Positions 52,751 through 62,131 of a DNA stretch of 64,000 nucleotides are shown piece by piece (position 1 is the first letter of the stretch; every line of letters starts with the position of its first letter). Below the pieces are notes generated by a model. That model was given only the letters and a program-made list of their open reading frames with translations, was not told where the DNA came from and did no database searches. The position numbers and the translations under genes were made by a program. Source of the DNA: Bifidobacterium pseudolongum subsp. globosum (lineage in GTDB: Bacteria; Actinomycetota; Actinomycetes; Actinomycetales; Bifidobacteriaceae); NCBI RefSeq assembly GCF_000741295.1, contig NZ_JGZG01000010.1, forward strand, positions 1 to 64,000, written 5' to 3'.

Positions 52751-53488
52751 CTATTCGTCCACGCGCGCGTACTGCAGCGGCTGCAGCAGCAGCGGTGTGC
52801 TCGCGAATTCCAGGCGCTCTTCGTCCTTGACCTCATACCCCAGGCCGAACGCGTCCACATACTGTTTGTAGATCTGCACGGCCTGCGAATTGTCGAGCGC
52901 ATGCTTCATCAGTTCGGGCGGCCCGATCGCGGAGATCGTGAACGGCGGCGAATACTTCTTGCCCTGCAGCAGCAGCACATTGCCCGAGCAGATCACCGCG
53001 GACGTGGGCAGCAGGCGCTGGCCCATCACCTCCATCGATTCGGCGCCCCCGGCCCATAGCGCGTTGACCACGGCCTCCACATCCTGCTGGTGCACCACGT
53101 ATTTGTCCCAGTCCACACTTGAGCCCGCGGTGTCGGCCACGCTTTGCCACATCGACGAATCGTGGAGCGTCACGGTGACCCCGGGACCCTCCACCGCCGG
53201 GAGCATCGTGCTCGAGCCTGCGTTCTCGCTCGCCGTGGACTTGCGGCTGTTCTCCTGCGCGCTCAACGCGCCCACCTGCGCACTGAGCTCGTTGACCTCC
53301 TGCTGCAGCCTGTCGGCCTGTTTCACGCGGTTCTCCACGAGTTCCGCGGCGTCGGACGAGACCGTGGTCGTGCGGTTGACGCGCATGTTGGTGACGAGCA
53401 GAAAGCCCGCGAATATGATCACCAGGAACACGGAAATACTACCGATCAGTGTTTTCCGTGTGCCGTGCTTGGGTGTACGCTTCGCCAT
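52751..53488 (-). CDS. DUF881-family membrane protein
   Basis: A 245-residue protein with one N-terminal membrane helix (SISVFLVIIFAGFLLV). A heptad-like coiled coil (VENRVKQADRLQQEVNELSA) and an extracellular DUF881 domain follow, containing GPGVTVTLHDSS, YVVHQQDVEAVVNALW and GPPELMKHAL. DUF881 proteins are commonly encoded near crgA, pknB and sortase genes in actinobacteria, and a division or wall role is presumed but unproved. The arrangement here (divergent from crgA by 105 bases) matches that context. Confidence 0.85.
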   Translation of the reverse strand: MAKRTPKHGTRKTLIGSISVFLVIIFAGFLLVTNMRVNRTTTVSSDAAELVENRVKQADRLQQEVNELSAQVGALSAQENSRKSTASENAGSSTMLPAVEGPGVTVTLHDSSMWQSVADTAGSSVDWDKYVVHQQDVEAVVNALWAGGAESMEVMGQRLLPTSAVICSGNVLLLQGKKYSPPFTISAIGPPELMKHALDNSQAVQIYKQYVDAFGLGYEVKDEERLEFASTPLLLQPLQYARVDE

Positions 53489-53593
53489 GCCGCCTCCGAA
53501 ATATGGTGATTTTGCTCAAATGGCCGTTGTGGACTTCGCGTTTCGAGTGCAACCACTATGATAACCAGTAGCCTATTAAAGGAGATAAGACAA

Positions 53594-54073
53594 ATGGCTG
53601 ACGAAGAGCTGCACACAACACCCACGGATGGCCAGACTGAGGTTGAGGCGAGCGTGACGGTAGAGGAAGCCGAGCCAACCACTGCCGATCAGGGCAAGGG
53701 AGAGCACGACGACCACCCCACGCTGGCCGAGGCCGCCACCTATGTGGAGGACGACGAGATTCCGCTCGGCAAGATCCAGAGCGTGCTCGATTCCACGGTG
53801 GACGAATCCCAGCTGACCCCGCAGATGCGCCGCATGATGCAGCGCCAGAAGGAGAACTCCAAGCGCGTCGAAGAGAGCATCAAGGGCACCAAGGCCAACC
53901 CGAGCTGGTATGTGCCGCTGTTCTGCACGCTCATGGTGATCGGCCTCGTCTGGGCCGTGGTGTTCTACCTGACCAACAACACCTACCCGATTCCGGGCAT
54001 CGGCTTCTGGAACCTCGCCATCGCGTTCGGCTTCATCCTGGTCGGGTTCCTGATGACCGTGGGCTGGCGCTGA
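53594..54073 (+). CDS. crgA: cell division protein CrgA
   Basis: A 159-residue divisome protein. An acidic N-terminus of about 95 residues (rich in Glu/Asp/Thr) is longer than in streptomycete CrgA. The conserved C-terminal unit KANPSWYVPLFCTLMVIGLV follows, and a second helix ends in FILVGFLMTVGWR. CrgA recruits and stabilises FtsZ and PBP partners at the septum. The ATG at 53594 is preceded by AAAGGAG; an in-frame start 12 codons earlier is not. Position beside DUF881 and the pkn cluster is conserved across actinobacteria. Confidence 0.94.
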   Translation: MADEELHTTPTDGQTEVEASVTVEEAEPTTADQGKGEHDDHPTLAEAATYVEDDEIPLGKIQSVLDSTVDESQLTPQMRRMMQRQKENSKRVEESIKGTKANPSWYVPLFCTLMVIGLVWAVVFYLTNNTYPIPGIGFWNLAIAFGFILVGFLMTVGWR

Positions 54074-54085
54074 GCGCCCCCATAT

Positions 54086-55360
54086 TCATGTGGTTGCGGG
54101 CGGGGCTTTGTGCGCGAGGATCAGCACATGGCGCCCGCCCGCGTCCGTTGTGGCGAACAGATAGTTGCTGCCACCGTCTTTGAGCTTGAGTCTCCTGCGC
54201 AGCTGCGGCGCGGTGAGCGGGAAATTGCGCACGGCGATGTTCGCGTGCGTCACGCCTTCCAGCAGCGCTTTGAGTTCGCGCTTGCCCATGCCGCCTGTAC
54301 GCGCGATCTCGAACGCGCGCCCGGGCACCGCCCCCACCGGCTGTTCGCCCACGAACAGGTGGCTGTTCGGACCGATCTGCGCAAGGCTGGGGCATTGCCG
54401 TTGCAGTGCGGCGAACGCACCCGCCTTCATGATCGACGCGTTCGGCTCCACCAGGTAGCGCATCCGCTTGATTGACCCGGCCGGCGCAATCGACGGCCGC
54501 TGGTCCTCGGTGGCGCGGAACGCCACCACATCGTCGTCATTGATGCAATCCACGCGCACATCACCATGCGGCGCGCGCGTGAGCATGAGCAGCAGCTCCT
54601 TGCACTCGTTGCCCGTGGAGACCACGGCCACGCGCTGCACCGCCCCGCCGAAGTCCTCGACCGCCTTGCGCCAGTCGAGCATCGGCGAGAGTTTGACCAT
54701 CACCACCGGTGCCTTGGCAAGCAATTCGTCGCGCAGGGCGAGCACGTCCGGCGTGCAGTCCTCGATCGCGTAGGTACGCGAGCCGTGTGCATCGCGGCGC
54801 GCGGGGTCCACATAGATCATGCTGGCGGGCAGCATGGTGCGCAGGAACTCCACGCCGTCGGCGCGCTCCACGCGCGCGTTGCGCACGCCGAGCGCGTGCA
54901 GGTTGTGTGCGGCGAGCGCGCACAGCTGCGGCTGGCGTTCCACATACACCGCCTCGTCGAACCGCTGCGCGAGCGCCCAGAAATCCACGCCCAAGCCACC
55001 CGTCAGGTCCACAAGCCGCGTGGGGTGCGGCAGGTCGGCGATGAGCTCACACGCCAGCCGGGCCTTGGTATGCGCGGTGAACTGCGACGAGCACTGCTCC
55101 ATCGGCACATGCGCGGGGTAGACCACACCGCTGCACGCCGCCCACGCGGGCAGTTTGGTGCGTGCGATGCGCCGGCCGGCGATCTGGTCGAGCGCGAACG
55201 GCAGGTCGAGCCCCGGCTCGCCGCGTTTGGCGTGCAGGGCGAGGTCGCGCGGGTCCTCGCCGGCGTGCGCGTCGATGAATGCGCGCGTGGCCTCGGATAT
55301 GTGGATTCGCGCGATGTCGCTCGCGTGCGGCGCGGCATCACGGGGGATATGGTTCGGCAT
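54086..55360 (-). CDS. class I SAM-dependent methyltransferase with THUMP-like C-terminus
   Basis: A 424-residue protein. The SAM-binding segment LVDLTGGLGVDFWALAQRFD is near residue 140, and the catalytic-type motif YVDPARRDAHGSR is near 205. The C-terminal third, including RKHPV-like turns and NIAVRNFPLTAPQLRRRLKL, matches the THUMP-like domain of actinobacterial proteins of this type. RNA modification is likely; the target is unknown. It is convergent with crgA with 12 bases between stops, and no terminator is visible there. Confidence 0.78.
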   Translation of the reverse strand: MPNHIPRDAAPHASDIARIHISEATRAFIDAHAGEDPRDLALHAKRGEPGLDLPFALDQIAGRRIARTKLPAWAACSGVVYPAHVPMEQCSSQFTAHTKARLACELIADLPHPTRLVDLTGGLGVDFWALAQRFDEAVYVERQPQLCALAAHNLHALGVRNARVERADGVEFLRTMLPASMIYVDPARRDAHGSRTYAIEDCTPDVLALRDELLAKAPVVMVKLSPMLDWRKAVEDFGGAVQRVAVVSTGNECKELLLMLTRAPHGDVRVDCINDDDVVAFRATEDQRPSIAPAGSIKRMRYLVEPNASIMKAGAFAALQRQCPSLAQIGPNSHLFVGEQPVGAVPGRAFEIARTGGMGKRELKALLEGVTHANIAVRNFPLTAPQLRRRLKLKDGGSNYLFATTDAGGRHVLILAHKAPPATT

Positions 55361-55449
55361 AGCACCATTGTAGGAACATCATTCCCAGCATCATTCCCAG
55401 ACGAACGTCATACACACAGGGCCAGCATGTCTTCTGACATAACGTGAAA

Positions 55450-55677
55450 TGTGGATAGCTGGATTGCCACTATATATGGGATTCGCTGTATTGAGAATCC
55501 CTAATTATGCTTGGAATTCCACCGATTCTCAGTAATGTGGATAACTTCTGTCCACATTGTCCACAAGTGGACAACCATAGAGATATCAACATTTGTGGAT
55601 TACCCTGTGGATAACTTTTGCCTGAATCCTCACGATATCCCCGACTTATCCACAAGGTTTTCCACATTTGTGGATAA
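55450..55677. other. DnaA-box cluster, oriC-like
   Basis: Within 230 bases of the 350-base gap (55361-55710) are four perfect TTATCCACA/TGTGGATAA sites: 55536-55544, 55606-55614, 55646-55654 and 55669-55677. A TTGTCCACA (55557-55565), the actinobacterial consensus, is also present. One-mismatch sites lie at 55450-55458, 55548-55556, 55566-55574, 55594-55602 and 55658-55666. AT-rich stretches such as CTATATATGG flank them. This density is typical of a replication origin, but dnaA, dnaN and rpmH are not in the window. It could be oriC or a DnaA-titrating cluster. No gene is seen in the gap. Confidence 0.65.
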
Positions 55678-55710
55678 CTACATGCGTGTAATTCTCCTGA
55701 GCGGCGTCAG

Positions 55711-56514
55711 TCACCCCAGATTGGCGGTCCAGACCATAGGCTGCAACGCCGGATTGCCCGCGTTGCAGAATGCGAAGAGCACCGCCATGATCACCACGAA
55801 CACACCGCCATAGATGCCGATGCGCACAAGCGTCGATGTGCGCCGCAGCGCGGGCACGCCGTCGATTGTGAGCAGCGTGAGCAGACCACCCACGACGAAT
55901 CCGCCCAGATGCGCCTGCCAGGCGATGTTCGGTGTGATGAGCGGCATCAGGAAGTTGATGCCCATCCAGATGAGCATCGAGCGCAGGTCCTCGCCCACCT
56001 TGCGGTAGACCACGAGACACGCGGCGAACAGACCGAACAGTGCACCCGACGCACCATACGACGCGGTGAGCCAGTTGAACTGGTTGCCGCTCAACGCGGC
56101 CCACACCATCATGCCCATGCCGCCGCCGATGCCCGAGACGGCATACAGCACCAGATACGCCCAGTGCCCCATGAGGCGTTCGAGGAACGGCCCGACTGCC
56201 CATAATGTGAGCATGTTGAACAGGATATGGAATATCGACCGTGGTTCGTGCAGAAACATCGACGTGATGAACGTCCACGGCTCGCGGAACGCGGAAGCCG
56301 GCTGGAACATGCCGAACTGCAGCAATCCATTGAGCAGCTGCGGCGCCAGGAAACCCAGCAGCAGCTCCACGATCCACAGCGCGATGCACACCAGCATGAT
56401 CGCAACGGTCACCACGGGGTCGTTGTTGCGCCAGCGGGCGCGGATGGAGCGCGCGGAAAACACCTGCCGCATATGGGGGGAATCGGGGAACAGACTGAAA
56501 CGTTGATGTGCCAT
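55711..56514 (-). CDS. rhomboid-family intramembrane serine protease
   Basis: A 267-residue membrane protein. About seven hydrophobic helices follow a 35-residue cytoplasmic start. The catalytic Ser lies in SYGASGALFGL (GxSG) and the catalytic His in AWQAHLGGFVVGG. The loop-1 segment with EPWTFITSMFLHEPRS, and HILFNMLTLWAVG with its conserved Asn, match bacterial rhomboids. It cleaves membrane proteins within or near their transmembrane helix; the substrate is unknown. The ATG at 56514 gives MAHQRFSLF; a start eight codons earlier is less likely. Confidence 0.9.
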   Translation of the reverse strand: MAHQRFSLFPDSPHMRQVFSARSIRARWRNNDPVVTVAIMLVCIALWIVELLLGFLAPQLLNGLLQFGMFQPASAFREPWTFITSMFLHEPRSIFHILFNMLTLWAVGPFLERLMGHWAYLVLYAVSGIGGGMGMMVWAALSGNQFNWLTASYGASGALFGLFAACLVVYRKVGEDLRSMLIWMGINFLMPLITPNIAWQAHLGGFVVGGLLTLLTIDGVPALRRTSTLVRIGIYGGVFVVIMAVLFAFCNAGNPALQPMVWTANLG

Positions 56515-56711
56515 ACCCGCCACCCTACCAATGCGCACAGCCCGACCGGTTCCCGCGCGCGGATGGGGTAAGCTGGAAGGCGGGTGTGCATGCCAGCCGA
56601 ACCCGACTTGCCATCAGCACAATGCGGTCGCGCAGATGCGGCCTTGGCTTTATGATGGAGAGCAGAGTTGGCTGGGGACACCGGTCAACGCCAACATGGA
56701 AAGGAGCCGTC

Positions 56712-56939
56712 ATGGAGAATCATAAGTCTTCAAACGGTTGGAAGTTCTTCGCGCTGCTCTTCGGCGCCCTGCTCGCCGCAGTCGTGGGCGTCTACGTCTA
56801 CAAGCAGCAGAACCCAGATTACGATCCGTGGGAGGAACCGTGGGAGAACAGCTCTTCCCCCGTTGATCTGACGCTCGCGAAAGGCAAGACGGAAGACGAC
56901 CTGGACAAGGCCGACGCCCCTGCCGCAGACGCCGCCTGA
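56712..56939 (+). CDS. small single-span membrane protein
   Basis: A 75-residue protein: a short basic start, one membrane helix (FFALLFGALLAAVVGVYVYK), then an acidic tail with YDPWEEPWENSS. AAGGAG lies six bases before the ATG, and a strong terminator follows 45 bases after the stop, so it is probably a real monocistronic gene. It resembles the small YtxH-like or hypothetical actinobacterial proteins, but no family is certain. Confidence 0.7.
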   Translation: MENHKSSNGWKFFALLFGALLAAVVGVYVYKQQNPDYDPWEEPWENSSSPVDLTLAKGKTEDDLDKADAPAADAA

Positions 56940-56983
56940 CGGTTCGGATACTGATTGGGACGGCGCATAGCGCCGGCGCCCCA

Positions 56984-57020
56984 GCGAAAAGGACGCACCA
57001 CTGTGGTGCGGCCTTTTCGC
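56984..57020 (+). terminator. intrinsic terminator of the small membrane protein gene
   Basis: GCGAAAAGG-x-CGCACCAC, a 3-nt loop, and GTGGTGCG-x-CCTTTTCGC form a 17-pair stem with one mismatch; the right arm includes TTTT. Confidence 0.75.
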
Positions 57021-57204
57021 ATTGCCCGCACATGCGGCGACAAGGACGTCGCCATGCCACGGCGATGCAACCGTTTTCGGACACCGAATTGCCGCGCAAA
57101 TCAGTGTGCCATATACTCAGAACCACCATATTGCTGTGTTGCGATCATCGCTGTTTGCAAACGTTAGCGGCACTGTACAACACTGACACCAAGGAGAGCC
57201 AATC

Positions 57205-58302
57205 ATGACTGACCCGTTTGCCACGCCTGACCCGCAAGCCCCCCAGGAGCCGACCCCCGTGTACGACTCCGCGAATCCCGCAGGCAGCGCGCCGCAGGCT
57301 CCGCAGCCGAACGAACCCGCGCCGGTTCTCTACGGTGAGTCCGTCACGTTCACGGAGACGAGCACGCCTGCACCAAACCCGTCGCCGGCGTACGGCGCGC
57401 CCGCAGACCCGTCTGCAGCGGCATTCAACGCACCTGCTTACGGCGGCGCCCCTGCGGCAGCCGATCCAAACGCGGCGGCGTTCAATGCGCCTGCGCCGGC
57501 CGTTCCGGCGTATACCGCGCCCACCTACCCCGCGCCGGCGCCCGTCGATCCGACCGCCGCGACCTATGGCACCCCGACGTATGAGGCGCCAACCGTGCCG
57601 CCGGCGCCCGCCGCTGCACCGGCATATGGCGCGTCGGTCGCGAACGTGCCGCCAGTACCGGCCGCTTCCTACACGACAAGCACAGGCCTGCCGTACGCGG
57701 GCACGCCATCGTACGACCAGATGCCGCCGGCGGCGACCCCGGGCTACGCCCCAGCGCAGCCCGGCATGCCGGTGGGCGCCCCCTACGGTGCCACCGCGAC
57801 TGAACCGCCGATCAACATGCCATGGTATGGCATCGACTTCGTGAACGCCATCAAGCGCTTCTTCACCAAGTACGCCACGTTCTCGGGCCGTGCCTCGCGC
57901 GGTGAATTCTGGTGGGTCATGCTGTTCCTCTTCCTCGTCTCCTTCGTGTTCAACCTGCTCACCCACGCGTCCAGCTTCTTCAACGTGCTGAGCGCGATCT
58001 GGGGCCTCGCCATACTCGTGCCGCAGATCGCGCTCGCCGTGCGCCGTGTGCACGACGCGAACCTGCCGGGCGGCTGGGTCGCGCTCCCCTACGGCATTGA
58101 GGTCCTGGGCGTCCTAGTGATGACCTTCTCGACGATCGGCGCGGTGACTTCCGGCCTGAGCGGCAGCAGCGGCGGTGTCGGAGGCGGCATGGCCGGCATC
58201 CTGATTGGCTCGCTCATCATGCTCGCCGGCGCAGTGACTGCGATTGTGCTCTTCGCCAAGCAGAGCGACCCGCAGGGCGCGCGCTTCGACGCACGCCAGT
58301 AG
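57205..58302 (+). CDS. DUF805 membrane protein with Pro/Ala-rich N-terminus
   Basis: A 365-residue protein. Residues 1-200 are a low-complexity Pro/Ala/Tyr/Thr tract with repeated AFNAPA-, AYGAP- and PTY-type units. A DUF805 domain follows: PWYGIDFVNAIKRFFTKYAT, FSGRASRGEFWWVMLF, and RRVHDANLPGGW between helices, with about four membrane segments. DUF805 proteins are of unknown function; the N-terminal tract is probably cytoplasmic and disordered. AAGGAGAG precedes the ATG. Paired terminators lie between it and glgP. Confidence 0.82.
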   Translation: MTDPFATPDPQAPQEPTPVYDSANPAGSAPQAPQPNEPAPVLYGESVTFTETSTPAPNPSPAYGAPADPSAAAFNAPAYGGAPAAADPNAAAFNAPAPAVPAYTAPTYPAPAPVDPTAATYGTPTYEAPTVPPAPAAAPAYGASVANVPPVPAASYTTSTGLPYAGTPSYDQMPPAATPGYAPAQPGMPVGAPYGATATEPPINMPWYGIDFVNAIKRFFTKYATFSGRASRGEFWWVMLFLFLVSFVFNLLTHASSFFNVLSAIWGLAILVPQIALAVRRVHDANLPGGWVALPYGIEVLGVLVMTFSTIGAVTSGLSGSSGGVGGGMAGILIGSLIMLAGAVTAIVLFAKQSDPQGARFDARQ

Positions 58303-58322
58303 TCGGCCGCACTGCACAAAAG

Positions 58323-58408
58323 AACAGGGCGCTCCCTCACGGGGCGCCCTGTTGGTATATCTGCATGCAGATACAAAGACGCCCCGGGCACACAACCCGG
58401 GGCGTCTT
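58323..58408. terminator. two terminator hairpins between convergent genes
   Basis: AACAGGGCGC/GCGCCCTGTT (58323-58353) faces the plus-strand gene. A perfect 13-bp stem, AAGACGCCCCGGG/CCCGGGGCGTCTT with 7-nt loop (58376-58408), lies just past the glgP stop. Either can act for both strands. Confidence 0.8.
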
Positions 58409-58430
58409 GTCAGTCGCTAATGCGCACGGC

Positions 58431-60884
58431 TCACTTGAGCGGGCCAGTCATCCACACGCGCTCGAGGTAATCCTCGATGGAGCGGTCGGAGCTGAAGTAA
58501 CCGGAGTTGGCGACGTTGATGATCGCCTTGCGGTTCCACTCGAGCTGATCGGCGTAGAGGGTCTCGATCTCGGACTGAATGTCGTGGTACGCCGTGAAGT
58601 CGGCGAGCGTCATGAACCAGTCCTTGGTCAGCCAGTCGGAGACGAGCGGGGCGTAGGTGTCTTCGTCGCCGTCCGAGAACGTGCCCTTGGCAACCATGTC
58701 GATGGCGGCCTTGAGGCGCGGGTCGGCTTCGTAGTACTTCGCCGGATCGTAGCCGTCGGCGTACATCTTCTCGACCTCGTCGACGGTCATGCCGAAGAGG
58801 AAGAAGTTGTCGGCGCCCACGCGCTCGCGGATCTCGACGTTCGCGCCGTCGAGCGTGCCGACGGTGAGCGCGCCGTTGAGGGCGAACTTCATGTTCGAGG
58901 TGCCGGAGGCTTCCTTGCCGGCCTGCGAGATCTGCTCGTCGAGCTCGGTTGCCGGAATCAGGTACTGGGCCACGCGGATGTTGTAGTTCCACGGGAACAC
59001 GACCTTGAGCTTGCCCATGACGTCCGGGTCGTTGTTGATGACCTTGGCCACGTTGTTGATGAGCTGGATCGTCATCTTAGCCAAGTAGTAGCCCGGGGCC
59101 GCCTTGGCGCCGAAGATCACAGTGCGCGGGGTCACGTCTTCAATCTTGACCTTGCCGCTCTTGATGTCGGCGTAGGTGGCGATGACCTCGAGGATCTTCA
59201 GGGCCTGGCGCTTGTACTCGTGCAGACGCTTGATCATCGTGTCAAACATCGTGCTCGAGTCGATGTCGAAGCCGTATTCGCGCTTGGCGAAGTCAGCGAA
59301 CTTGATCTTGTTGTCGTACTTGACCTGCGCGAACTTCTTCACGAACTCGTCGTCCTGGGCGAGCGGCTCGAGGTTCTTGAGCAGCTCGAGGTCCTCGAGC
59401 CACTTGTCGGTGCCGAGGCCCTCGGTGATCAGGTCGGAGAGGCCCGGGTTCGCGAGCTTCATGAAGCGGCGAGGGGTCACACCGTTCGTCACGTTGGTGA
59501 ACTTCTTCGGGAACAGGTCCGAGAAGTCGCGCAGCGTCACGTCCTTGAGCAGCTGCGAGTGCAGCTCGGCCACGCCGTTGACGTGCTCGCCGGCGTACGA
59601 AGCGAGGTACGCCATGCGCACCGACGGGGTGTCGCCGGCGGTCACGATGCGCATGCGCTCGACCTTGGCCTCGTCGTCGGTCATCTCTTCGAGTTCGTGC
59701 ATGAACTGGTCGTTGATCTTGTTGATGATCTCCATGTGGCGCGGCAGCAGCTTGGAGATGAGGGCGACCGGCCAGACCTCAAGCGCCTCAGGCAGCAGCG
59801 TGTGGCAGGTGTAGTTGAAGGTCTTGGTGGTGATGTTCCACGCGGTGTCCCAATCGTAGCCGTACTCGTCGAGCAGGATGCGCATGAGCTCCGGAATGCC
59901 GATCACCGGGTGGGTGTCGTTGAGCTGGAAGCAGATCTTGTCCGGGAACGTGGTCAGGTCCGGCTTGTCCTGGTTCGGGTAGAACACGCGAATCGCGTCG
60001 TGGATCGAAGCCGAAGCGAAGAAGTACTGCTGCTCAAGGCGCAGCTCCTTGCCGACCTCGGTGGAATCCTCCGGGTACAGGATCTTGGAGATGTTCTCTG
60101 CCTTGACCTGCGGCTTCACCGCGTCGAGGTACTCGGACTTGTTGAAGGTGAGCAGATCGAACTCGTCGTAGCTGCGGGCCTGCCACAGGCGCAGCGTGTT
60201 GACGCGGCCGGACTCATAGCCCGGGACCATGTAGTCGACCGGGATGGCGCGGACCGACCAGCTCGGCTTCCACACGCGCTTGCCGTCTTCCTCGACGACC
60301 TCGCCGCCGAAGCTCACACGCTGATCGCGCTCATAGTCGATGTGGCCCCACGGGTCTTCGTTGGTCAGCCAGTAATCCGGACGCTCGATCTGGCGGCCTT
60401 CCTCATCGAATTCCTGACGGAAGATGCCGTAGCGGTACTGGATGCCATAGCCGAACGCCGGCACGCCCAGCGAGGCGAGCGAATCGATGAAGCACGCAGC
60501 CAGACGGCCGAGGCCACCATTGCCCAGACCCGGCTCGTACTCGGCGTCGGTCACCTGCTGCGGGTCGAAACCGAGTTCCTTCACCGCGGCTTCGAACTGC
60601 TCGGTCAGGCCCGAGTTCAGCAGCGCGTTGCGCAGCTGCTTGCCCATCAGGAACTCCGCGGACAGGTAGCCAACGGCCTTGGTGTTGCCGTTGATCATGT
60701 CCTGCTGGGTCTTCATCCAGGAATCCATCAGGTGCTTGCGCACGGCGGTCGCCGCCGCAACGTACACATCCGCCGGCTTTGCCTGCTCAGGCGTGACGCC
60801 CTGCGTGTACTTAAGCTCATTACGGATCTCGTCCGCGAACTGCGCCGCGGTTACCGAGGACTTCGGTGCCGTAAGTTCGGTCAT
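58431..60884 (-). CDS. glgP: glycogen/starch phosphorylase
   Basis: Releases glucose 1-phosphate from alpha-1,4-glucan using phosphate and pyridoxal phosphate. The 817-residue length is normal. The glucan/substrate region is LGNGGLGRLAACFIDSLASL, and the PLP pocket contains EASGTSNMKFALNGALTVGT followed by DGANVEI. The N-terminal portion is short, with no allosteric extension, as in bacterial enzymes. The ATG at 60884 has AGAGGAG eight bases upstream; a longer frame (34 codons) is rejected. The 245 bases upstream, shared with a divergent gene, show no clear operator. Confidence 0.96.
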   Translation of the reverse strand: MTELTAPKSSVTAAQFADEIRNELKYTQGVTPEQAKPADVYVAAATAVRKHLMDSWMKTQQDMINGNTKAVGYLSAEFLMGKQLRNALLNSGLTEQFEAAVKELGFDPQQVTDAEYEPGLGNGGLGRLAACFIDSLASLGVPAFGYGIQYRYGIFRQEFDEEGRQIERPDYWLTNEDPWGHIDYERDQRVSFGGEVVEEDGKRVWKPSWSVRAIPVDYMVPGYESGRVNTLRLWQARSYDEFDLLTFNKSEYLDAVKPQVKAENISKILYPEDSTEVGKELRLEQQYFFASASIHDAIRVFYPNQDKPDLTTFPDKICFQLNDTHPVIGIPELMRILLDEYGYDWDTAWNITTKTFNYTCHTLLPEALEVWPVALISKLLPRHMEIINKINDQFMHELEEMTDDEAKVERMRIVTAGDTPSVRMAYLASYAGEHVNGVAELHSQLLKDVTLRDFSDLFPKKFTNVTNGVTPRRFMKLANPGLSDLITEGLGTDKWLEDLELLKNLEPLAQDDEFVKKFAQVKYDNKIKFADFAKREYGFDIDSSTMFDTMIKRLHEYKRQALKILEVIATYADIKSGKVKIEDVTPRTVIFGAKAAPGYYLAKMTIQLINNVAKVINNDPDVMGKLKVVFPWNYNIRVAQYLIPATELDEQISQAGKEASGTSNMKFALNGALTVGTLDGANVEIRERVGADNFFLFGMTVDEVEKMYADGYDPAKYYEADPRLKAAIDMVAKGTFSDGDEDTYAPLVSDWLTKDWFMTLADFTAYHDIQSEIETLYADQLEWNRKAIINVANSGYFSSDRSIEDYLERVWMTGPLK

Positions 60885-61129
60885 ATCTATGACTCCTCTG
60901 AACATGTCATTTTTCCGTGAACGCACACTGGAATGGGCCTGCTCTTGTCTTGTTCGTTTTTCCAGACGGTCACTCCCGATATGCATACGCTCTCAAACTC
61001 AAAATCATAGCATACGCCCGTAGCAAACCCGCCTTGTGGGCGCACCAGTCCGCATTGCGGGACGGGCGGCCATGCATCGCGCCACCATGCGCGCCATGCG
61101 CAATCCACGCCCGCGCGCACAATGGCCCC

Positions 61130-61537
61130 ATGGCAGTCATTCGCAAAACAGACATCGCCGCGGGCATGCAGGCGTTCGACGACTGGTGCGCCGCCGCGCA
61201 CGCGCTCGAAGGCACCGTGCCGCGCACGCAGATCGCGCCGCAGCTACCGCGCCCGATGATGGCGCTCGCCGTGCGCTACTCACTGCACATGCTCGAGCTC
61301 AAGGCGCCCGGCCCCGGTGTGGAGGTACGCGTGGCGCCGTGGGGCGCAATCAAGATCCTCGACGGCCCGGCGAGCGACCCGCACAACCTGACCCCGCCCG
61401 ACGTGATCGAACTCGACCCGAGCGTCTGGCTGCGCGTGGCGAGCGGCGTCACGACCTGGAATGAGGAGCGCGCCGCGGGGCATATCACCGCGGTCGGCGA
61501 GCGCGACGACCTCTCCGCGCTGCTGCCGCTCGGCTGA
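61130..61537 (+). CDS. sterol-carrier-like (SCP2-type) small protein
   Basis: A 135-residue protein. It begins AVIRKTDIAAGMQAFDDWC and contains RYSLHMLELKAPGPGVEVRV and PDVIELDPSVWLRVASG, which match the actinobacterial 'sterol carrier family protein' of unknown ligand. The family has been linked loosely to purine-operon neighbourhoods, not seen here. The ATG at 61130 lacks a strong ribosome site; an upstream in-frame start at 60917 would add 71 poorly coding residues and is rejected. A near-perfect 45-base palindrome follows the stop. Confidence 0.72.
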   Translation: MAVIRKTDIAAGMQAFDDWCAAAHALEGTVPRTQIAPQLPRPMMALAVRYSLHMLELKAPGPGVEVRVAPWGAIKILDGPASDPHNLTPPDVIELDPSVWLRVASGVTTWNEERAAGHITAVGERDDLSALLPLG

Positions 61538-61549
61538 GCGCACCCCATA

Positions 61550-61594
61550 CGGATATGCGCGGATTCCATAATATATGGAATCCGCGCATATCCG
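61550..61594. terminator. 45-base palindrome between convergent genes
   Basis: A perfect 21-bp inverted repeat with a 3-base centre (arm begins CGGATATGCGCGG). It lies 13 bases after the SCP2-like gene stop and 44 bases before the end of the DUF3073 gene on the other strand. It is probably a bidirectional terminator, though it has no T tract. Confidence 0.7.
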
Positions 61595-61637
61595 CCCGGC
61601 CACATGGCGCGATGCAGTGTGCGCCGTGCGGCCGAAC

Positions 61638-61985
61638 TCACTCGTGCTTAGTGTGCTTGAGGCTTTCCGGCACTGGCATCGGAATCGGCTTGTGCGGTTT
61701 GGGCGCCGGCGTGACCGGCATTTCGCCACTGGTGGCTTTCGCCGCGGCTTCGGCCGCCCACTTGGCGTACTCGTCGAGATCGTCTTCGGGTTCGGTGACT
61801 TCCGGCTGCGCCTCTTCGGGCTGCGCATATTCGTCTTCGACGTCGGCGAACGGGTCATATGAACCGGTACCGGGCTCGTGCGCGCCCAACTCCTTGGCAA
61901 GCTCGTCATAATCCGTGTCAGTGGTCAGGTATTTGAGCTTCCTAGCTATCTTCTGCTGCTTGGCTTTCTGACGTCCGCGGCCCAT
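61638..61985 (-). CDS. DUF3073 protein
   Basis: A 115-residue soluble protein. The first 32 residues are strongly basic and conserved in actinobacteria (MGRGRQKAKQQKIARKLKYL). A Glu/Asp/Pro-rich middle with DDLDEYAKWAAE and a variable Pro/Lys/His tail follow. The function is unknown; a nucleic acid-associated role is only suggested by the basic start. Divergent from trpS. Confidence 0.85.
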   Translation of the reverse strand: MGRGRQKAKQQKIARKLKYLTTDTDYDELAKELGAHEPGTGSYDPFADVEDEYAQPEEAQPEVTEPEDDLDEYAKWAAEAAAKATSGEMPVTPAPKPHKPIPMPVPESLKHTKHE

Positions 61986-62131
61986 CTGACCCCCTGGGAT
62001 TAACTGTTTGCTATCGATTCATCACATAAGAGAGTACCACTTATTATGACCTGTGTTGTTGTCTGCTCAGATTTCTACGATGAGACCACTACGATTTCCC
62101 GTTTTTTCTTGGCATAAGGACGTTGAAGAGC

